64,000 nucleotides of DNA from positions 62,001 through 126,000 of the forward strand of contig JANQQI010000047.1 in NCBI GenBank assembly GCA_028285085.1, written 5' to 3'. This document shows, in pieces, positions 1 to 9,844 of this stretch (within the stretch, counting starts at the first letter, position 1; each line of letters starts with the position of its first letter). This DNA comes from Saprospiraceae bacterium. GTDB taxonomy: Bacteria > Bacteroidota > Bacteroidia > Chitinophagales > Saprospiraceae. Position numbers and translations under genes: made by a program. A model generated the notes under the pieces. It was not told where the DNA came from. It saw only the letters and a program-made list of their open reading frames with translations, and searched no databases.

Positions 1-282
1 GTGGAAGTTTATCCGGCGCATCCTTATCCGACGCTTGATGTGTCTCACTGCCCTGCTCTCGAGAAAATCAGTGGCTTTAAAATGGAGATCATTAAAGGAT
101 TTTTGGGCTTGCCCAAGGTAGAATTGCTGCCGGCTGCGATCAACTTCTTTTTCACCTTTCCAGAGGCTTTTCAGCAAGAATTACCGGAGTTTTACGCGGT
201 CTTTAAATCCATTTTTAATCAAGATCCCGTTCGTGGCGATTTGCCGGTGATCGATGGCCGAAAACAAGGCATGGGGATATAA
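1..282 (+). CDS. C-terminal fragment of an M90 (MtfA-like) zinc-dependent peptidase
   Basis: Only the last ~93 codons are in the window; the reading frame is open at base 1, so the gene begins upstream and the GTG at base 1 need not be a start. The fragment contains a hydrophobic-aromatic stretch (NFFFTFPEAF), then LPEFYAVFKSIFNQDP. This matches the end of MtfA-type M90 peptidases, where an aromatic helix is followed by 'P-x-LY...F.QDP'. MtfA is a cytosolic zincin that in E. coli binds the Mlc repressor. The HExxH motif that would prove the family lies outside the window, so the call rests on the C-terminal pattern alone. A bidirectional terminator follows at once. Confidence 0.55.
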   Translation: MEVYPAHPYPTLDVSHCPALEKISGFKMEIIKGFLGLPKVELLPAAINFFFTFPEAFQQELPEFYAVFKSIFNQDPVRGDLPVIDGRKQGMGI

Positions 283-286
283 AAAA

Positions 287-319
287 CCGCCTCACTCAAG
301 AGCGAGGCGGCTAGTTTTT
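287..319. terminator. Bidirectional rho-independent terminator between the peptidase gene and clpB
   Basis: CCGCCTC (287-293) pairs with GAGGCGG (304-310) around a 10-nt loop. It is flanked by an A-run (281-286) on one side and a T-run (315-319) on the other, so it can serve both the rightward peptidase gene and the leftward clpB gene. Confidence 0.85.
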
Positions 320-333
320 ATATTAACTACAAA

Positions 334-3132
334 TTAGTCCTTCTTCTCTTCTTCGTCTTTTTCCTCCTCCTCCTTATCTTTTGGCTGATCCCCCAAATCT
401 TTCACGGCATCTTCGACGTCTTTGGTAGCTTGCATCAAGTCATTGAGCTGCTTTTTGCGCTTGGCTTCTGCTTTTTTTGTCTGTGCACCGTTTGACGAAG
501 CCGCTTGCTCAACGGGGACATCCTCGACAGCTTCCTTTTCGAAAGTCAAGCCTTTGGCATCAGTTCCGACGTGAATGGTGTCGCCACTGGCGAATTTGCC
601 ACTCAGCACTAGCTTAGATAACTCATTGACGACTTCCTTTTGCAAGACCCGCTTCATCGGGCGTGCTCCAAATTGTGGATCGTAACCGAGGTCAGCAAGC
701 AAGTTTTTCGCACCTTCGCTCAGCGTCAGCGTGATACCTTGCTTGGCCAGCATCTTCTTGGTTTTTTTCAACAAGAGGTTGAGAATCTGCTTGATCTCCG
801 CTTTGGACAAGGGGAGGAACATAATCTGTTCGTCAATGCGGTTGAGGAACTCCGGCCGCAAGTTTTCTTTCAAATGCTCGAAGACTTCCAGTTTGGTGGT
901 TTCTACGATCTCTGCACGGTGCTTATCACCGAGGGCATCGAGATCTTCGAAGTTTTCGAGGATTGTCTCTGCGCCCATATTGGAGGTCATGATGATGATT
1001 GTATTTTTAAAATTGGCGACCCGGCCTTTGTTATCCGTCAAGCGGCCATCATCCAGCACTTGGAGCAGGATATTGAAGGTGTCGGGATGTGCTTTTTCGA
1101 TTTCATCGAGCAGGATGATGGAATACGGCTTGCGACGTACGGCTTCCGTCAATTGTCCTCCCTCATCGTAGCCTACATAGCCGGGAGGCGCACCCACGAG
1201 TCGTGAAACGGCATGGCGCTCCTGGTATTCACTCATATCGATGCGGGTAATGGCCCGATCGTCGTTGAACAAGACTTCCGCCAAGGATTTTGCCAACTCC
1301 GTTTTACCGACCCCAGTCGGCCCGAGAAAGATAAACGATCCGATGGGGCGATTCGCATCTTGCAAGCCCGCGCGACTACGTCGCACAGCATCCGAAACGG
1401 CGACAACGGCTTCGTGCTGCCCGATGAGGCGCTGTCCGATTTGCTCTTCTAGACGGAGCAGCTTGTCTTTTTCACTTTGGAGCATTTTGGTCACGGGGAT
1501 ACCCGTCCAGCGCGCAACGACTTCTGCGATGTCGTTGGCGGTTACTTGCTCGTTGGTGAAGCGATTTTCTTCCGGGAGTTGATCTAGCTTCTCTTCGGCC
1601 ACTTTGAGCATGACCTCTTTTTCTTTAATCTGACCGTAGCGGATTTTAGCTACAGTTTCGAAATCACTGTCGCGCTCGGCTTTGTCGGCCTGCATCTCCA
1701 GCTCCTCGATTTCTTTTTTGATATTTTGAATCGTATCGACGATCTCTTTTTCGTTTTTCCAGGTCGCTTTCAGGCCATCCAGGCGCTCCCGCGATTCGGA
1801 AATTTGTTTGGAAATTCCCGCCATCTTCTTTTTATCCTTCTCGCGCTTGATGGCTTCGCGCTCGATCTCCAATTGACGCAGTTTGCGCTCTTGCTCGTCG
1901 ATTTCGTCAGGAACAGAATCCAGTTCCAGACGTAGCTTTGCCGCGGACTCATCGATCAAGTCGATGGCCTTATCTGGTAAGTGCCGATCGGCAATGTAAC
2001 GATGTGACAGTTCGGCCGCTGCAATCAAGGCTTCATCCAGAATTTCAATCTTGTGGTAAACCTCGTAGCGCTCTTGCAAACCCCGGAGAATCGAAATGGT
2101 ATCTTCCACGCTAGGTTCGTCGATCATTACCGTTTGGAAACGACGGACCAGGGCTTTGTCTTTTTCAAAATACTTCTGGTACTCGTCCAAAGTCGTTGCG
2201 CCGATGGTGCGTAGTTCTCCCCGCGCCAGGGCGGGCTTCAGGATATTGGCAGCATCCATTGCGCCGCCACCGCCACCCGCACCAATTAAGGTGTGGATTT
2301 CGTCAATGAAGAGGATGATCTCGCCGTCGGAGGAAGTGACCTCTTTGATGACTCCCTTAAGGCGCTCTTCAAATTCTCCTTTGAATTTCGCGCCGGCAAT
2401 TAACGCAGCGATATCGAGTGTAAAGATTTTTTTGCTTTTTAGGTTCTCTGGTACATCTTGCTTCACAATCCGCCAGGCAATCCCTTCTACAATAGCGGTT
2501 TTACCGACTCCGGCTTCACCGATGATGATAGGATTGTTTTTCTTTCGGCGCGACAAGATGTGCAGCACCCGACGAATCTCCTCATCGCGACCAATGATGG
2601 GATCGAGTTTACCCGACTCCGCTCGCTCGTTGAGGTTGATCGCAAATTTTGAGAGCGCATTATACTGGTTTTCGGCATTTTGGTCGGTGACTTTGCTACC
2701 TTTGCGGAGTTCCTTAATGGCCGTTTTCATGCCTTTGGAGCTCGCCCCTTGATTTTTCAAAATCGTCGCCGTACGGTCAGTCCCTTCGATGATCCCCAGT
2801 AGGATTAATTCGATCGAGATATACTCATCTTCAAATTCTTTCAGTGCTTTACGGGCCCGACTCAAGGCCTTATTCGCATCGTTAGTCAGAAACTGCTTGT
2901 CGGCGCCTTCGACTTTGGGAATAGCTTTGATCGCGCCTTCGAGTTCGCGTTCGAGGGCGGGCAGGTTGACCTCCATTTTTTTCAACAAAAACTGAGGGAC
3001 ACTTTCATCGGTCACAAGGATACCTCGGACGAGATGAGCCGTGTCTACGTTTTGCTGTTCGTAGCCCGCAGCGATCTGCTGTGCTTTCAGAATCGCCTCT
3101 TGTGCTTTTATGGTGAAATTATCGTAAGTCAT
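334..3132 (-). CDS. clpB: ATP-dependent disaggregase ClpB
   Basis: Hsp100 chaperone that extracts and unfolds aggregated proteins together with DnaK in the cytoplasm. It has a Clp N domain (about 1-145), a first AAA+ module with Walker A GEAGVGKT (205-212) and a Walker B ending FIDEIH, a long charged coiled-coil middle domain (about 400-530) that distinguishes ClpB from ClpA/ClpC, and a second AAA+ module with GPTGVGKTE and LLDEIEKAH. At 932 residues it is longer than the usual ~860. The excess is a lysine/glutamate-rich C-terminal tail ending in a run of acidic residues, which I take to be disordered. The start codon is 14 bp downstream of the stop of the small upstream gene, so the two are probably co-transcribed. 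No clear heat-shock operator was found. Confidence 0.97.
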   Translation of the reverse strand: MTYDNFTIKAQEAILKAQQIAAGYEQQNVDTAHLVRGILVTDESVPQFLLKKMEVNLPALERELEGAIKAIPKVEGADKQFLTNDANKALSRARKALKEFEDEYISIELILLGIIEGTDRTATILKNQGASSKGMKTAIKELRKGSKVTDQNAENQYNALSKFAINLNERAESGKLDPIIGRDEEIRRVLHILSRRKKNNPIIIGEAGVGKTAIVEGIAWRIVKQDVPENLKSKKIFTLDIAALIAGAKFKGEFEERLKGVIKEVTSSDGEIILFIDEIHTLIGAGGGGGAMDAANILKPALARGELRTIGATTLDEYQKYFEKDKALVRRFQTVMIDEPSVEDTISILRGLQERYEVYHKIEILDEALIAAAELSHRYIADRHLPDKAIDLIDESAAKLRLELDSVPDEIDEQERKLRQLEIEREAIKREKDKKKMAGISKQISESRERLDGLKATWKNEKEIVDTIQNIKKEIEELEMQADKAERDSDFETVAKIRYGQIKEKEVMLKVAEEKLDQLPEENRFTNEQVTANDIAEVVARWTGIPVTKMLQSEKDKLLRLEEQIGQRLIGQHEAVVAVSDAVRRSRAGLQDANRPIGSFIFLGPTGVGKTELAKSLAEVLFNDDRAITRIDMSEYQERHAVSRLVGAPPGYVGYDEGGQLTEAVRRKPYSIILLDEIEKAHPDTFNILLQVLDDGRLTDNKGRVANFKNTIIIMTSNMGAETILENFEDLDALGDKHRAEIVETTKLEVFEHLKENLRPEFLNRIDEQIMFLPLSKAEIKQILNLLLKKTKKMLAKQGITLTLSEGAKNLLADLGYDPQFGARPMKRVLQKEVVNELSKLVLSGKFASGDTIHVGTDAKGLTFEKEAVEDVPVEQAASSNGAQTKKAEAKRKKQLNDLMQATKDVEDAVKDLGDQPKDKEEEEKDEEEKKD

Positions 3133-3146
3133 TGTATGTATATATT

Positions 3147-3578
3147 TTAATCTTGCTGGTAATGTAATTCAATTTCGCTAATTAAAGCGGTAATCTCTTT
3201 TGTTTTTTGTTGTTGTGAAAAAGAGAAAGTTTGGGTTAAACGATCGGCTTCCTGAAAGGCCCAAAGAGCTTGTTGTAGTTTGATTTTACTTTTAATAAAA
3301 GTCTTTTTTTCAAAATAAAACTGTCCTTCCTGATGTAGCAATTCACCCAAGAGTTGCAAATGCTGGGCGTCTAAATCGGTCCGCTGTAGACACTTTTCTC
3401 GAAAGGCGGCTTCGTCCAAGGATTCCAGTTCCTGGCGATCTAAATTAAGCCATTCGTGATACATGATATTGAGTTCTTCCTCGGCAACCGCCTCATCCAA
3501 ACCCAATAGACGCGCAAGCACTAAGGCAGCTTCTTGAATCATGCGTTCCATCAAATCACTATGCTTACGTTGTATCAT
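3147..3578 (-). CDS. Hypothetical helical protein upstream of clpB
   Basis: A 143-residue, cysteine-poor protein (one Cys), predicted mostly helical, with no signal peptide or membrane segment. The first half is acidic and leucine-rich; the second half (about 90-143) reads like one TPR-like helical pair. I do not recognise a named family. It ends 14 bp before clpB on the same strand, which suggests a shared transcript and possibly a role near proteostasis, but that is only context. The start at 3578 is the first ATG, and the frame is intact. Confidence 0.75.
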   Translation of the reverse strand: MIQRKHSDLMERMIQEAALVLARLLGLDEAVAEEELNIMYHEWLNLDRQELESLDEAAFREKCLQRTDLDAQHLQLLGELLHQEGQFYFEKKTFIKSKIKLQQALWAFQEADRLTQTFSFSQQQKTKEITALISEIELHYQQD

Positions 3579-3725
3579 GGTCGTTTTTTATAATAGCCAT
3601 ATCAAATTAAAAACCAATTGGTTAAAACTGCATTTTTGGCATTAAAAATTGATTTTTACTGTATTTTTGACAGACCCCACGGGCTTTTTCGACAAAAAAT
3701 CAATTGGTGCTCCAAAATCATTAGT

Positions 3726-5231
3726 ATGAAGACGCGTTCCCTTTACCTACTACTTATTTTCTGTTGCTTATCGTGGTTGACTGTCCATAGTCAAAATATG
3801 GATGACATCGCCGAGCAAAATGATTTGGTGGGGATGTCTGTCGCAGTGGTGTGCCGAGGTGAAGTGGTTGAACTGCATCATTACGGTCACGCTGATTTGG
3901 GTAATGATCGTTTGGTCGGAGATAGTACTTTGTATCGGATCGCTTCGATTTCAAAAATGGTGACTGCTACAGGGATGCTCCAATTGTATGAACAAGGATT
4001 GTTTGATCTGGATGATCCGATTGGCGACTATCTGGGCTATGAGGTTGTGAATCCGGACTTCCCGGAGCAGCCGATAACTTTTCGTATGCTGTTGTCGCAT
4101 ACTTCAAGCCTACAGGATGGCGACGGTTATTTTGATTTCTTGGGAGCCACGACCGATGGCGGTGCCATTCCGGCGCTCTCGGATTTGATTCTTCCCGGAG
4201 GAAATTATTACACGAGCAATTTGTGGCGAACAGAAATACCGGGGACACATTTCGCCTACAGTAATCTGAATTTTGGGGTAATCGCTACGCTCATCGAAGC
4301 CATCAGTGGACAGCGTTTTGACTTGTATATGCAAGAGCATATCCTTGATCCACTGGGCATGACGGGCAGCTTCAACGTGAATTTGCTGGAAGATATCAAT
4401 CAGGTAGCGGTACTCTATCGTAACGCGACACCGCAAGCGGATAACTATAATGGTACTTATCCCACACCCTTGGATACAACGCAATACGATATTGGGCAAA
4501 ATGGATTGGTCTTCGGCCCTCAAGGTAGCTTACGCGCCAGTGCACTTGATCTGACCAAGTTTTTGCGGATGCATGCTAATTATGGGACCTATAACGGTGT
4601 GCAAATTTTGGATAGTGCGACTGTGGCTTTGATGCACACGCCCGAGTGGACATACAATGGTGGCAACGGTGACAATTATTATAACCTCTTCAACGAATGG
4701 GGACTTGGCTTGCAGTCGACTACAAATACAGCGAACGGAGATATCGTGATCGGCGGCGTAAACATGCTCGGTCATCCCGGCGAAGCCTACGGCCTCATCA
4801 GTGATTTATATTTCGAGCGCGACTATCAATTTGGGCTAGTTTTTATGACCAATGGTTACTATGGGAGTGCTGGATATAGCTTTGGTAATAATAGTGCTTT
4901 TTATGTGCCGGAAGAGAGTCTGTTTGCATTTATCAAAAATACCTACTGGGATAATTGTCTCGTGGCTACCTCCGCGGCGGAAGTATTGAATGGACCGGCA
5001 CCTTTTGAGCTGGATGTTCACTATGATCCTGCCGGGCATCAATTACGCTTTGATGGTGATTTGCCGGAAGGCAGAGCTTACTTATACAACACCATTGGTC
5101 AATCCGGGCTGGAATTTCAACTCTTGAGTACGGAGCAAAAATTACCCGAGCACTTGGGCTCGGGCATTTATGTTCTTAGCCTGCGGACTACCGCTGGCGT
5201 GCTTACCAAGAAATTGTTGCTAGTACGTTAG
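3726..5231 (+). CDS. Secreted serine hydrolase (beta-lactamase/class C-like fold) with T9SS sorting domain
   Basis: Penicillin-binding-protein/class C beta-lactamase-fold hydrolase, probably extracellular. I start it at the ATG at 3726 because a typical signal peptide begins there (MKTRSLYLLLIF... ending TVHSQ); the frame is open 36 codons further upstream, but that part does not look like signal sequence. The catalytic S-x-x-K is SISK (74-77) and the second motif is YSN (178-180). A GHPGEAYG segment sits where the third (HxG/KTG) motif belongs. Residues ~420-501 form a short beta domain ending LLLVR, typical of a T9SS type A C-terminal signal. The substrate cannot be read from sequence: esterase, peptidase and beta-lactamase are all possible. 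Its stop overlaps that of the convergent protease gene by 3 bp. Confidence 0.88.
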   Translation: MKTRSLYLLLIFCCLSWLTVHSQNMDDIAEQNDLVGMSVAVVCRGEVVELHHYGHADLGNDRLVGDSTLYRIASISKMVTATGMLQLYEQGLFDLDDPIGDYLGYEVVNPDFPEQPITFRMLLSHTSSLQDGDGYFDFLGATTDGGAIPALSDLILPGGNYYTSNLWRTEIPGTHFAYSNLNFGVIATLIEAISGQRFDLYMQEHILDPLGMTGSFNVNLLEDINQVAVLYRNATPQADNYNGTYPTPLDTTQYDIGQNGLVFGPQGSLRASALDLTKFLRMHANYGTYNGVQILDSATVALMHTPEWTYNGGNGDNYYNLFNEWGLGLQSTTNTANGDIVIGGVNMLGHPGEAYGLISDLYFERDYQFGLVFMTNGYYGSAGYSFGNNSAFYVPEESLFAFIKNTYWDNCLVATSAAEVLNGPAPFELDVHYDPAGHQLRFDGDLPEGRAYLYNTIGQSGLEFQLLSTEQKLPEHLGSGIYVLSLRTTAGVLTKKLLLVR

Positions 5232-8185
5232 CGTTTTACGAAACGATGTAAGGGGCCCGCTTGTCCATCTAAGGTTACCGCCAGGAAGTAAACGCCGTCC
5301 GGCAGTGTACTCACATCCAACAGTTGGGTCGTTTGTCCATTGACTTCAAAATCCCGATACGCTAAGCTTCGACCAAGCAAATCAATGATTTGGAGTTGCC
5401 CTTTTTGTTGGGTATCAGCCGAGAGGATAACCGTCATTTGTTCGTTGACCGGATTAGGATATATTTGTACCATTACATCTTCTACGGGGAGTTCTGCCTG
5501 TACAATTTTCGAATAACTGTGGTCACCGTTCCAATCCATTTGCTTTAAGCGATAATAGTATTTCTGACCGGGGATCACCTGGCGATCAGCGAATTGATAG
5601 TTGGCAGCTAATACATCGCCACGGCCGTCTACCCAGCCGATGGTAGTGAAACCGTCTTGGGGAGAGAGGCTCCGCTCTACACTGAACCCCTGATTATTCA
5701 CTTCATTTTCGGTCTTCCAGTCCAGATCAATATGTGCCGCTTGAGGTGTCGCGTTGAAGCTGATAAAGTCAAGCGGAAGAGGCGCCAGAAGTTCTTCGTA
5801 ACAAATTTCTAGGCTCCAGCTAATGAGTTCTCCGCCATCCTGGTTAGCCAAATCAGCGATTTCCAACACCCAGGTGCCATCAGGTAAATTACCGTTAAAA
5901 GTACTCAACGGATCGACCGGACTTGTGGTTTGATCATCATTGTAGGGGCAGCTCAAGGCGCCACCCGAATCGTTGATATTCACATCAAAATCATCATTAT
6001 TACCACATTCGCGATTGATCAGTACCACTTCGGTGCCGGCCGGGTCAATGAGTGTGAATCGTAGGTCCCCCAAATAAGAATGCGTACCCTCAAGGTCTAG
6101 AACCCGTACACCAACAATATTTTCTCCTAAGGCTACACTTAAGTCAGAAGTAATCGTTGGCGTTCCCGATGAACTAATACTAACGGGGACATCCGTGCTG
6201 CTGAATTGGACACAAACTGTTTGTACCCCAATCGTGATGTCATCATCCGAAATATCAAAGAAGATATTATCCGAGCATTTGACCATAATTCTAAACTGAG
6301 AAGTGGCGACGCTCGGGACGACGATAGTATGGGAGCCATCATTCGGCACATTACTTACTAAAGTATTGGGAAAACTTAGACCACCATCCGTGGAATATAG
6401 AATATCAACATTAGCACAGCTCACAGGAGCTGCGGTGGTATTGGCGACATCCCAGGTAATGGTTTGATTCGTGCCAATGTCCCAATCTTGCTCGCTATTG
6501 GGGGATGTAATTACGAATGGTCCCGCTGAGGCCACGGTAGTGACGCGCATATCGTCTTCCTCCGTACAACCGTAGGCGCTATTATTATCGCGTACGGTGA
6601 GCCGGAAATCCATGTCACGGCCGACACTGGGTAATACTTCCCAGGTATCTGTACCCGAACCAGCCAAAACGCTGAGACGCGGAAAATAACGCTCGGGTGA
6701 ACTAACCGGATCAAACGAACGGAAGGCGGGGCCTTGCGTATTGGTTGAAGCTGGGGGCATAGTTTCTGCAACTTCGCGATCCCACTGTTCCCAGCAATAC
6801 GTCAGGGCATCACCGTCAACATCGGTACCGACACCAGTCAACACAAAAGGTGTAGAAACAGGAATACTATAATTACTACCGGCATTTGCCGTTGGAGGGT
6901 TATTACTAGAGTTGATGATCGAAGCACAGACGTTGCCCGAACCAGTGGTAAAAGCACCAAAGCTCTGAATGCTACTGGCGTGGAAATAATCATCGCTATT
7001 GCTCTGTACATTAGGGTTGCAAATACCAGCGTAGCCCATAATCGTAGAGGCGCTACCGGGTTCGTAAGATGCATTGCCATCTCGATTACAGCTGTTGTTT
7101 TGCGTGTGGCGCCCCCCGTATTGGTGGCCCATTTCGTGCGCCACATAATCGACATCGAAAGGATCGCCCTCGGGACTGTTTTGACCGGTGACGCCGCGCG
7201 CTTTGCTACTGTTGTTACAAGGCGAAAAAAGGGAGGCCACCCCGCCGCCACCGGTGCTATAAACATGGCCAATATCATAATTGGCCGTGCCGATTACCGC
7301 ATCGCAGGTGGTTTGGTTTTGCCCAAGCATGGCCCCACCACTACCGTTGGTGTAAGGATCGGTACTGGGGTTGGTGTAGATAATGTCTTCGTTGTTAGCG
7401 ACTATTTGCATCGTGATCGCCGCATCTTTTTCAAAGATGCCATTAACTCTGGTCATGGAGGTATTCATCGCCGCAAGCGCATCGGCAACAATATCACCGT
7501 TGCTGTCATCACCATCGTCGTGATATTGCGCGTATTCACCGGTGCAGGCGAGTGCCAGGCGGTAGCGGCGTAGTTGACAATCACCCGCTCTGGGCGTGAT
7601 AATGCTTTCTGGCTCGTAGACGCTTTCTTTCCCCGTAACACTACAGCTGAACGTTTTTCCGTCGTGACGAAAATCTTTTTTATAATAAACGATATACAGT
7701 TGTTGATCAAGATCTACAGGATCGACAAAAATGGGATTCTCTCCGATGGCGAAAACCATGGCGTGAAATCCCTTCTGACTCAAATCAAATTTGACCGTTG
7801 TGCCGGGATGGCGGAGACTGACGCCGGAGTAGCTCTTGATATTCGGAAACTTGGCCGCCAGCTCAGGGTGAAAAACCGGTGAGGCGAACACGCGGAAACG
7901 TTCGGTTTGACCATCGGGCATGGGGAGATCAATCGTTACTGTTTCGGTATTTGCGGCTTCGCTGAAACGCAGTGGCGCTTCAGACAACGTATTTTTAAGG
8001 CTGAGTGGATCGGTCAGAGTAAATGCTTGGAAGCGTCGGGGGAGCAATCGATCTTTTTGAGATTGTGCATCTAGGACACGATTGTTGGTGATTTGCCAAA
8101 TGGCATTTTCTGTTTGGGCAAAAAGAGTAGTGCTACAAGCAATGGCCAGAAGAGCCACAACTACCGCACGGCATGAGTTGTTCAT
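5228..8185 (-). CDS. Secreted reprolysin-like zinc metalloprotease with P-domain and T9SS signal
   Basis: 985-residue exported protease. It has an N-terminal signal peptide ending LFAQ, a propeptide-like region (about 25-200), and a metzincin catalytic domain (about 200-425) with HEMGHQYGGRH (350-360), giving three zinc histidines and Glu351. A Met-turn-like STIMGY follows. Next come an Ig/cadherin-like segment (about 430-560), a proprotein-convertase P-like jelly-roll (about 655-790, 'DIEGTHSYLGDL'-type strand followed by SWSLEICYEE), a FnIII-like segment and a T9SS type A domain (about 905-985). This order is common in Bacteroidota secreted proteases. The natural substrate is unknown. The gene stands alone between the serine hydrolase and acyltransferase genes. 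Confidence 0.93.
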   Translation of the reverse strand: MNNSCRAVVVALLAIACSTTLFAQTENAIWQITNNRVLDAQSQKDRLLPRRFQAFTLTDPLSLKNTLSEAPLRFSEAANTETVTIDLPMPDGQTERFRVFASPVFHPELAAKFPNIKSYSGVSLRHPGTTVKFDLSQKGFHAMVFAIGENPIFVDPVDLDQQLYIVYYKKDFRHDGKTFSCSVTGKESVYEPESIITPRAGDCQLRRYRLALACTGEYAQYHDDGDDSNGDIVADALAAMNTSMTRVNGIFEKDAAITMQIVANNEDIIYTNPSTDPYTNGSGGAMLGQNQTTCDAVIGTANYDIGHVYSTGGGGVASLFSPCNNSSKARGVTGQNSPEGDPFDVDYVAHEMGHQYGGRHTQNNSCNRDGNASYEPGSASTIMGYAGICNPNVQSNSDDYFHASSIQSFGAFTTGSGNVCASIINSSNNPPTANAGSNYSIPVSTPFVLTGVGTDVDGDALTYCWEQWDREVAETMPPASTNTQGPAFRSFDPVSSPERYFPRLSVLAGSGTDTWEVLPSVGRDMDFRLTVRDNNSAYGCTEEDDMRVTTVASAGPFVITSPNSEQDWDIGTNQTITWDVANTTAAPVSCANVDILYSTDGGLSFPNTLVSNVPNDGSHTIVVPSVATSQFRIMVKCSDNIFFDISDDDITIGVQTVCVQFSSTDVPVSISSSGTPTITSDLSVALGENIVGVRVLDLEGTHSYLGDLRFTLIDPAGTEVVLINRECGNNDDFDVNINDSGGALSCPYNDDQTTSPVDPLSTFNGNLPDGTWVLEIADLANQDGGELISWSLEICYEELLAPLPLDFISFNATPQAAHIDLDWKTENEVNNQGFSVERSLSPQDGFTTIGWVDGRGDVLAANYQFADRQVIPGQKYYYRLKQMDWNGDHSYSKIVQAELPVEDVMVQIYPNPVNEQMTVILSADTQQKGQLQIIDLLGRSLAYRDFEVNGQTTQLLDVSTLPDGVYFLAVTLDGQAGPLHRFVKR

Positions 8186-8391
8186 CTGTAGTTTTTTTGT
8201 TTCGTTAAAATTTACGGTACCGAGCGATTAGTGGGGAATGGATTGCAGTTTGTTTTCTCGTTCGAGCAATCCATCAGATTAAATTAATGTAAAGCCAGAG
8301 GAAAACACAAAAAGCACTTACTTTTTTTAAAGAATGTCGGAATTTGGTCTTTGGAGTAACAAATTGGGGCGTATTATCTGGGAAATAAGCA

Positions 8392-8880
8392 CTAAGCGGG
8401 ACCGATAATTCGAGCGGGTACACCTGCGGCAACACTATTGGCTGGCACCGGTTTATTGACTAAACTCGCCGCACCGACTACACTATTTTCACCAATGATG
8501 ATATCTTCTTTAGTGGCGACAATATTACAACGCATCCCGATGTATACGTTTTTTTTGATGATAATGTGTTGATGGCTTTGCCGTTTACCGTGTAGGGAAA
8601 AATAACAACCGTAGGAAATGGTGACGTTTGCTTCGATCGTCGTATGAGAGGGATTGAGGTCATCCAAATAGCATTTCATACCAATAAAAACGCCTTTCCC
8701 GATCCGATAGCCCATCATGCGGTATAGTCCAATTCGAACGGTATTAAAAGGGATGTTGGGAATGATGACCACATTGAGAAACTTGCGTAGCATTTTCCAC
8801 AAGAGAAACAGGATAGAATGCTTAGCAAAAGGCGGTGGCGGTTGCTTTCTAATTTTATAATACAACTCCAATAAGGTCAT
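8392..8880 (-). CDS. Left-handed beta-helix (hexapeptide repeat) acyltransferase
   Basis: 162 residues. Repeating [LIV]-G-x4 hexapeptides from about residue 55 onward (IGKGVFIG, IGMRCNIV, IGENSVVGAASLV) are followed by the AAGVPARIIG end typical of maltose/galactoside O-acetyltransferase-like enzymes (WcaF/LbH_MAT-type). Such enzymes use acetyl-CoA to acetylate a sugar or a polysaccharide precursor in the cytoplasm. The first 50 residues are basic and amphipathic and may touch the membrane. A glycosyltransferase gene lies just upstream on the same strand (119 bp away), consistent with cell-surface glycan work. The acceptor is unknown. Confidence 0.88.
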   Translation of the reverse strand: MTLLELYYKIRKQPPPPFAKHSILFLLWKMLRKFLNVVIIPNIPFNTVRIGLYRMMGYRIGKGVFIGMKCYLDDLNPSHTTIEANVTISYGCYFSLHGKRQSHQHIIIKKNVYIGMRCNIVATKEDIIIGENSVVGAASLVNKPVPANSVAAGVPARIIGPA

Positions 8881-8998
8881 TCCGTCTAGTTGAAAAGATA
8901 CTACTTGTAATGAATTTTAAAGCTATGCTTCGAATTTAACCTCTTCTGCGATAAAGATTAAGTGGTTAAGGATAGAAAGATAGGCAAAGCCATTGGAT

Positions 8999-9844
8999 TT
9001 ATGCCCAAAGTTGGTTCCACTTGGCTTTTAAACGGGCAAACAATGACGATGGCGGTTCGGGTAAAACGCCCTGGTACGGCTGCCCCATTTTGATCCAGTG
9101 ACGATAAAAGTGCGAAGAAGGTAAGCCCCACTTTTGCATAAACTGCAGCCGCCCGTTGTTCTTTTTGACTCGCCCGGTAGAGGCGGCCTGAAAGTGATAC
9201 ACCCGGCTATCCGCCACCCCTTTGAAAATTCGGCAGCCCAAATGCCAGAGCTTCATGGTCAAATCCGGGTCGGAGTACATGCCGGGACTAAATTCGATGC
9301 TAAATCCTCCGACGGCATGCCAAAGGTCGCGGTGGATCAAGAGTGGTGGCCAGGAGGCGCCGTTCCAGTCCGCTTTGCTCGCGGCCCTAAAATTCGCCAA
9401 GAGCTCCGCTTCGCGAAAATCATCCAGCTTGCGGCCGTAATTGCCCACAATCACTGATGGATTGCCACTGTCGGTTGGTTCAATCATCGTGGCGGAAAGC
9501 ATAAACATTTGGCCTTCCAATTCCTGTATGGTAGCTTGTAGCGCCGTGTCCCAATCAGGAAGCACATACATATCATCGTTGAGATAAACAATATGATCGT
9601 GGCGGGCTAAATCACAAGCTAAATTGACCGCCCGGCAAATCCCAATGTTCTCCGAGCTATGGGTGAAATCGTAGCCCTCCGCTTTGACCCAATCGAGCGT
9701 GCCATCGCTCCCATCGTTGATATGTAAAATGATTTGGTGTTGGCCTTGAGAGTGCTCTTTAATGCTCCGGCAGCACAGTTTTAAAAACGGCAGATTATTC
9801 CAGGTCGGGATGAGGATGGAAAAGGGGATGGCAGTCATGTGCAA
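8999..9844 (-). CDS. Family 2 glycosyltransferase
   Basis: 281-residue GT-A enzyme that transfers a sugar from a nucleotide donor. The N-terminal strand SILIPTWNN is followed by a segment with INDGSDG, then a metal-binding YLNDDM (DxD-like), and a later acidic catalytic region around SPGMYSDPDL. There are no transmembrane helices, so it is cytosolic or peripheral. The start is either ATG at 9844 or the in-frame ATG at 9838; it abuts the stop of nadK (9845), implying one transcript. The residue specificity and acceptor cannot be deduced. Context with the acetyltransferase suggests surface polysaccharide or glycoprotein modification. Confidence 0.9.
   Translation of the reverse strand: MHMTAIPFSILIPTWNNLPFLKLCCRSIKEHSQGQHQIILHINDGSDGTLDWVKAEGYDFTHSSENIGICRAVNLACDLARHDHIVYLNDDMYVLPDWDTALQATIQELEGQMFMLSATMIEPTDSGNPSVIVGNYGRKLDDFREAELLANFRAASKADWNGASWPPLLIHRDLWHAVGGFSIEFSPGMYSDPDLTMKLWHLGCRIFKGVADSRVYHFQAASTGRVKKNNGRLQFMQKWGLPSSHFYRHWIKMGQPYQGVLPEPPSSLFARLKAKWNQLWA

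Noticed and set aside
2096-2752. 218-codon plus-strand frame inside clpB
   Set aside because: The minus strand encodes clear ClpB AAA+ motifs over the same bases; the plus frame is a composition shadow.
6980-7573. 197-codon plus-strand frame inside the reprolysin-like protease
   Set aside because: Antisense to the HEMGHQYGGRH catalytic domain; low-complexity valine/isoleucine-rich translation with no signal or motif.
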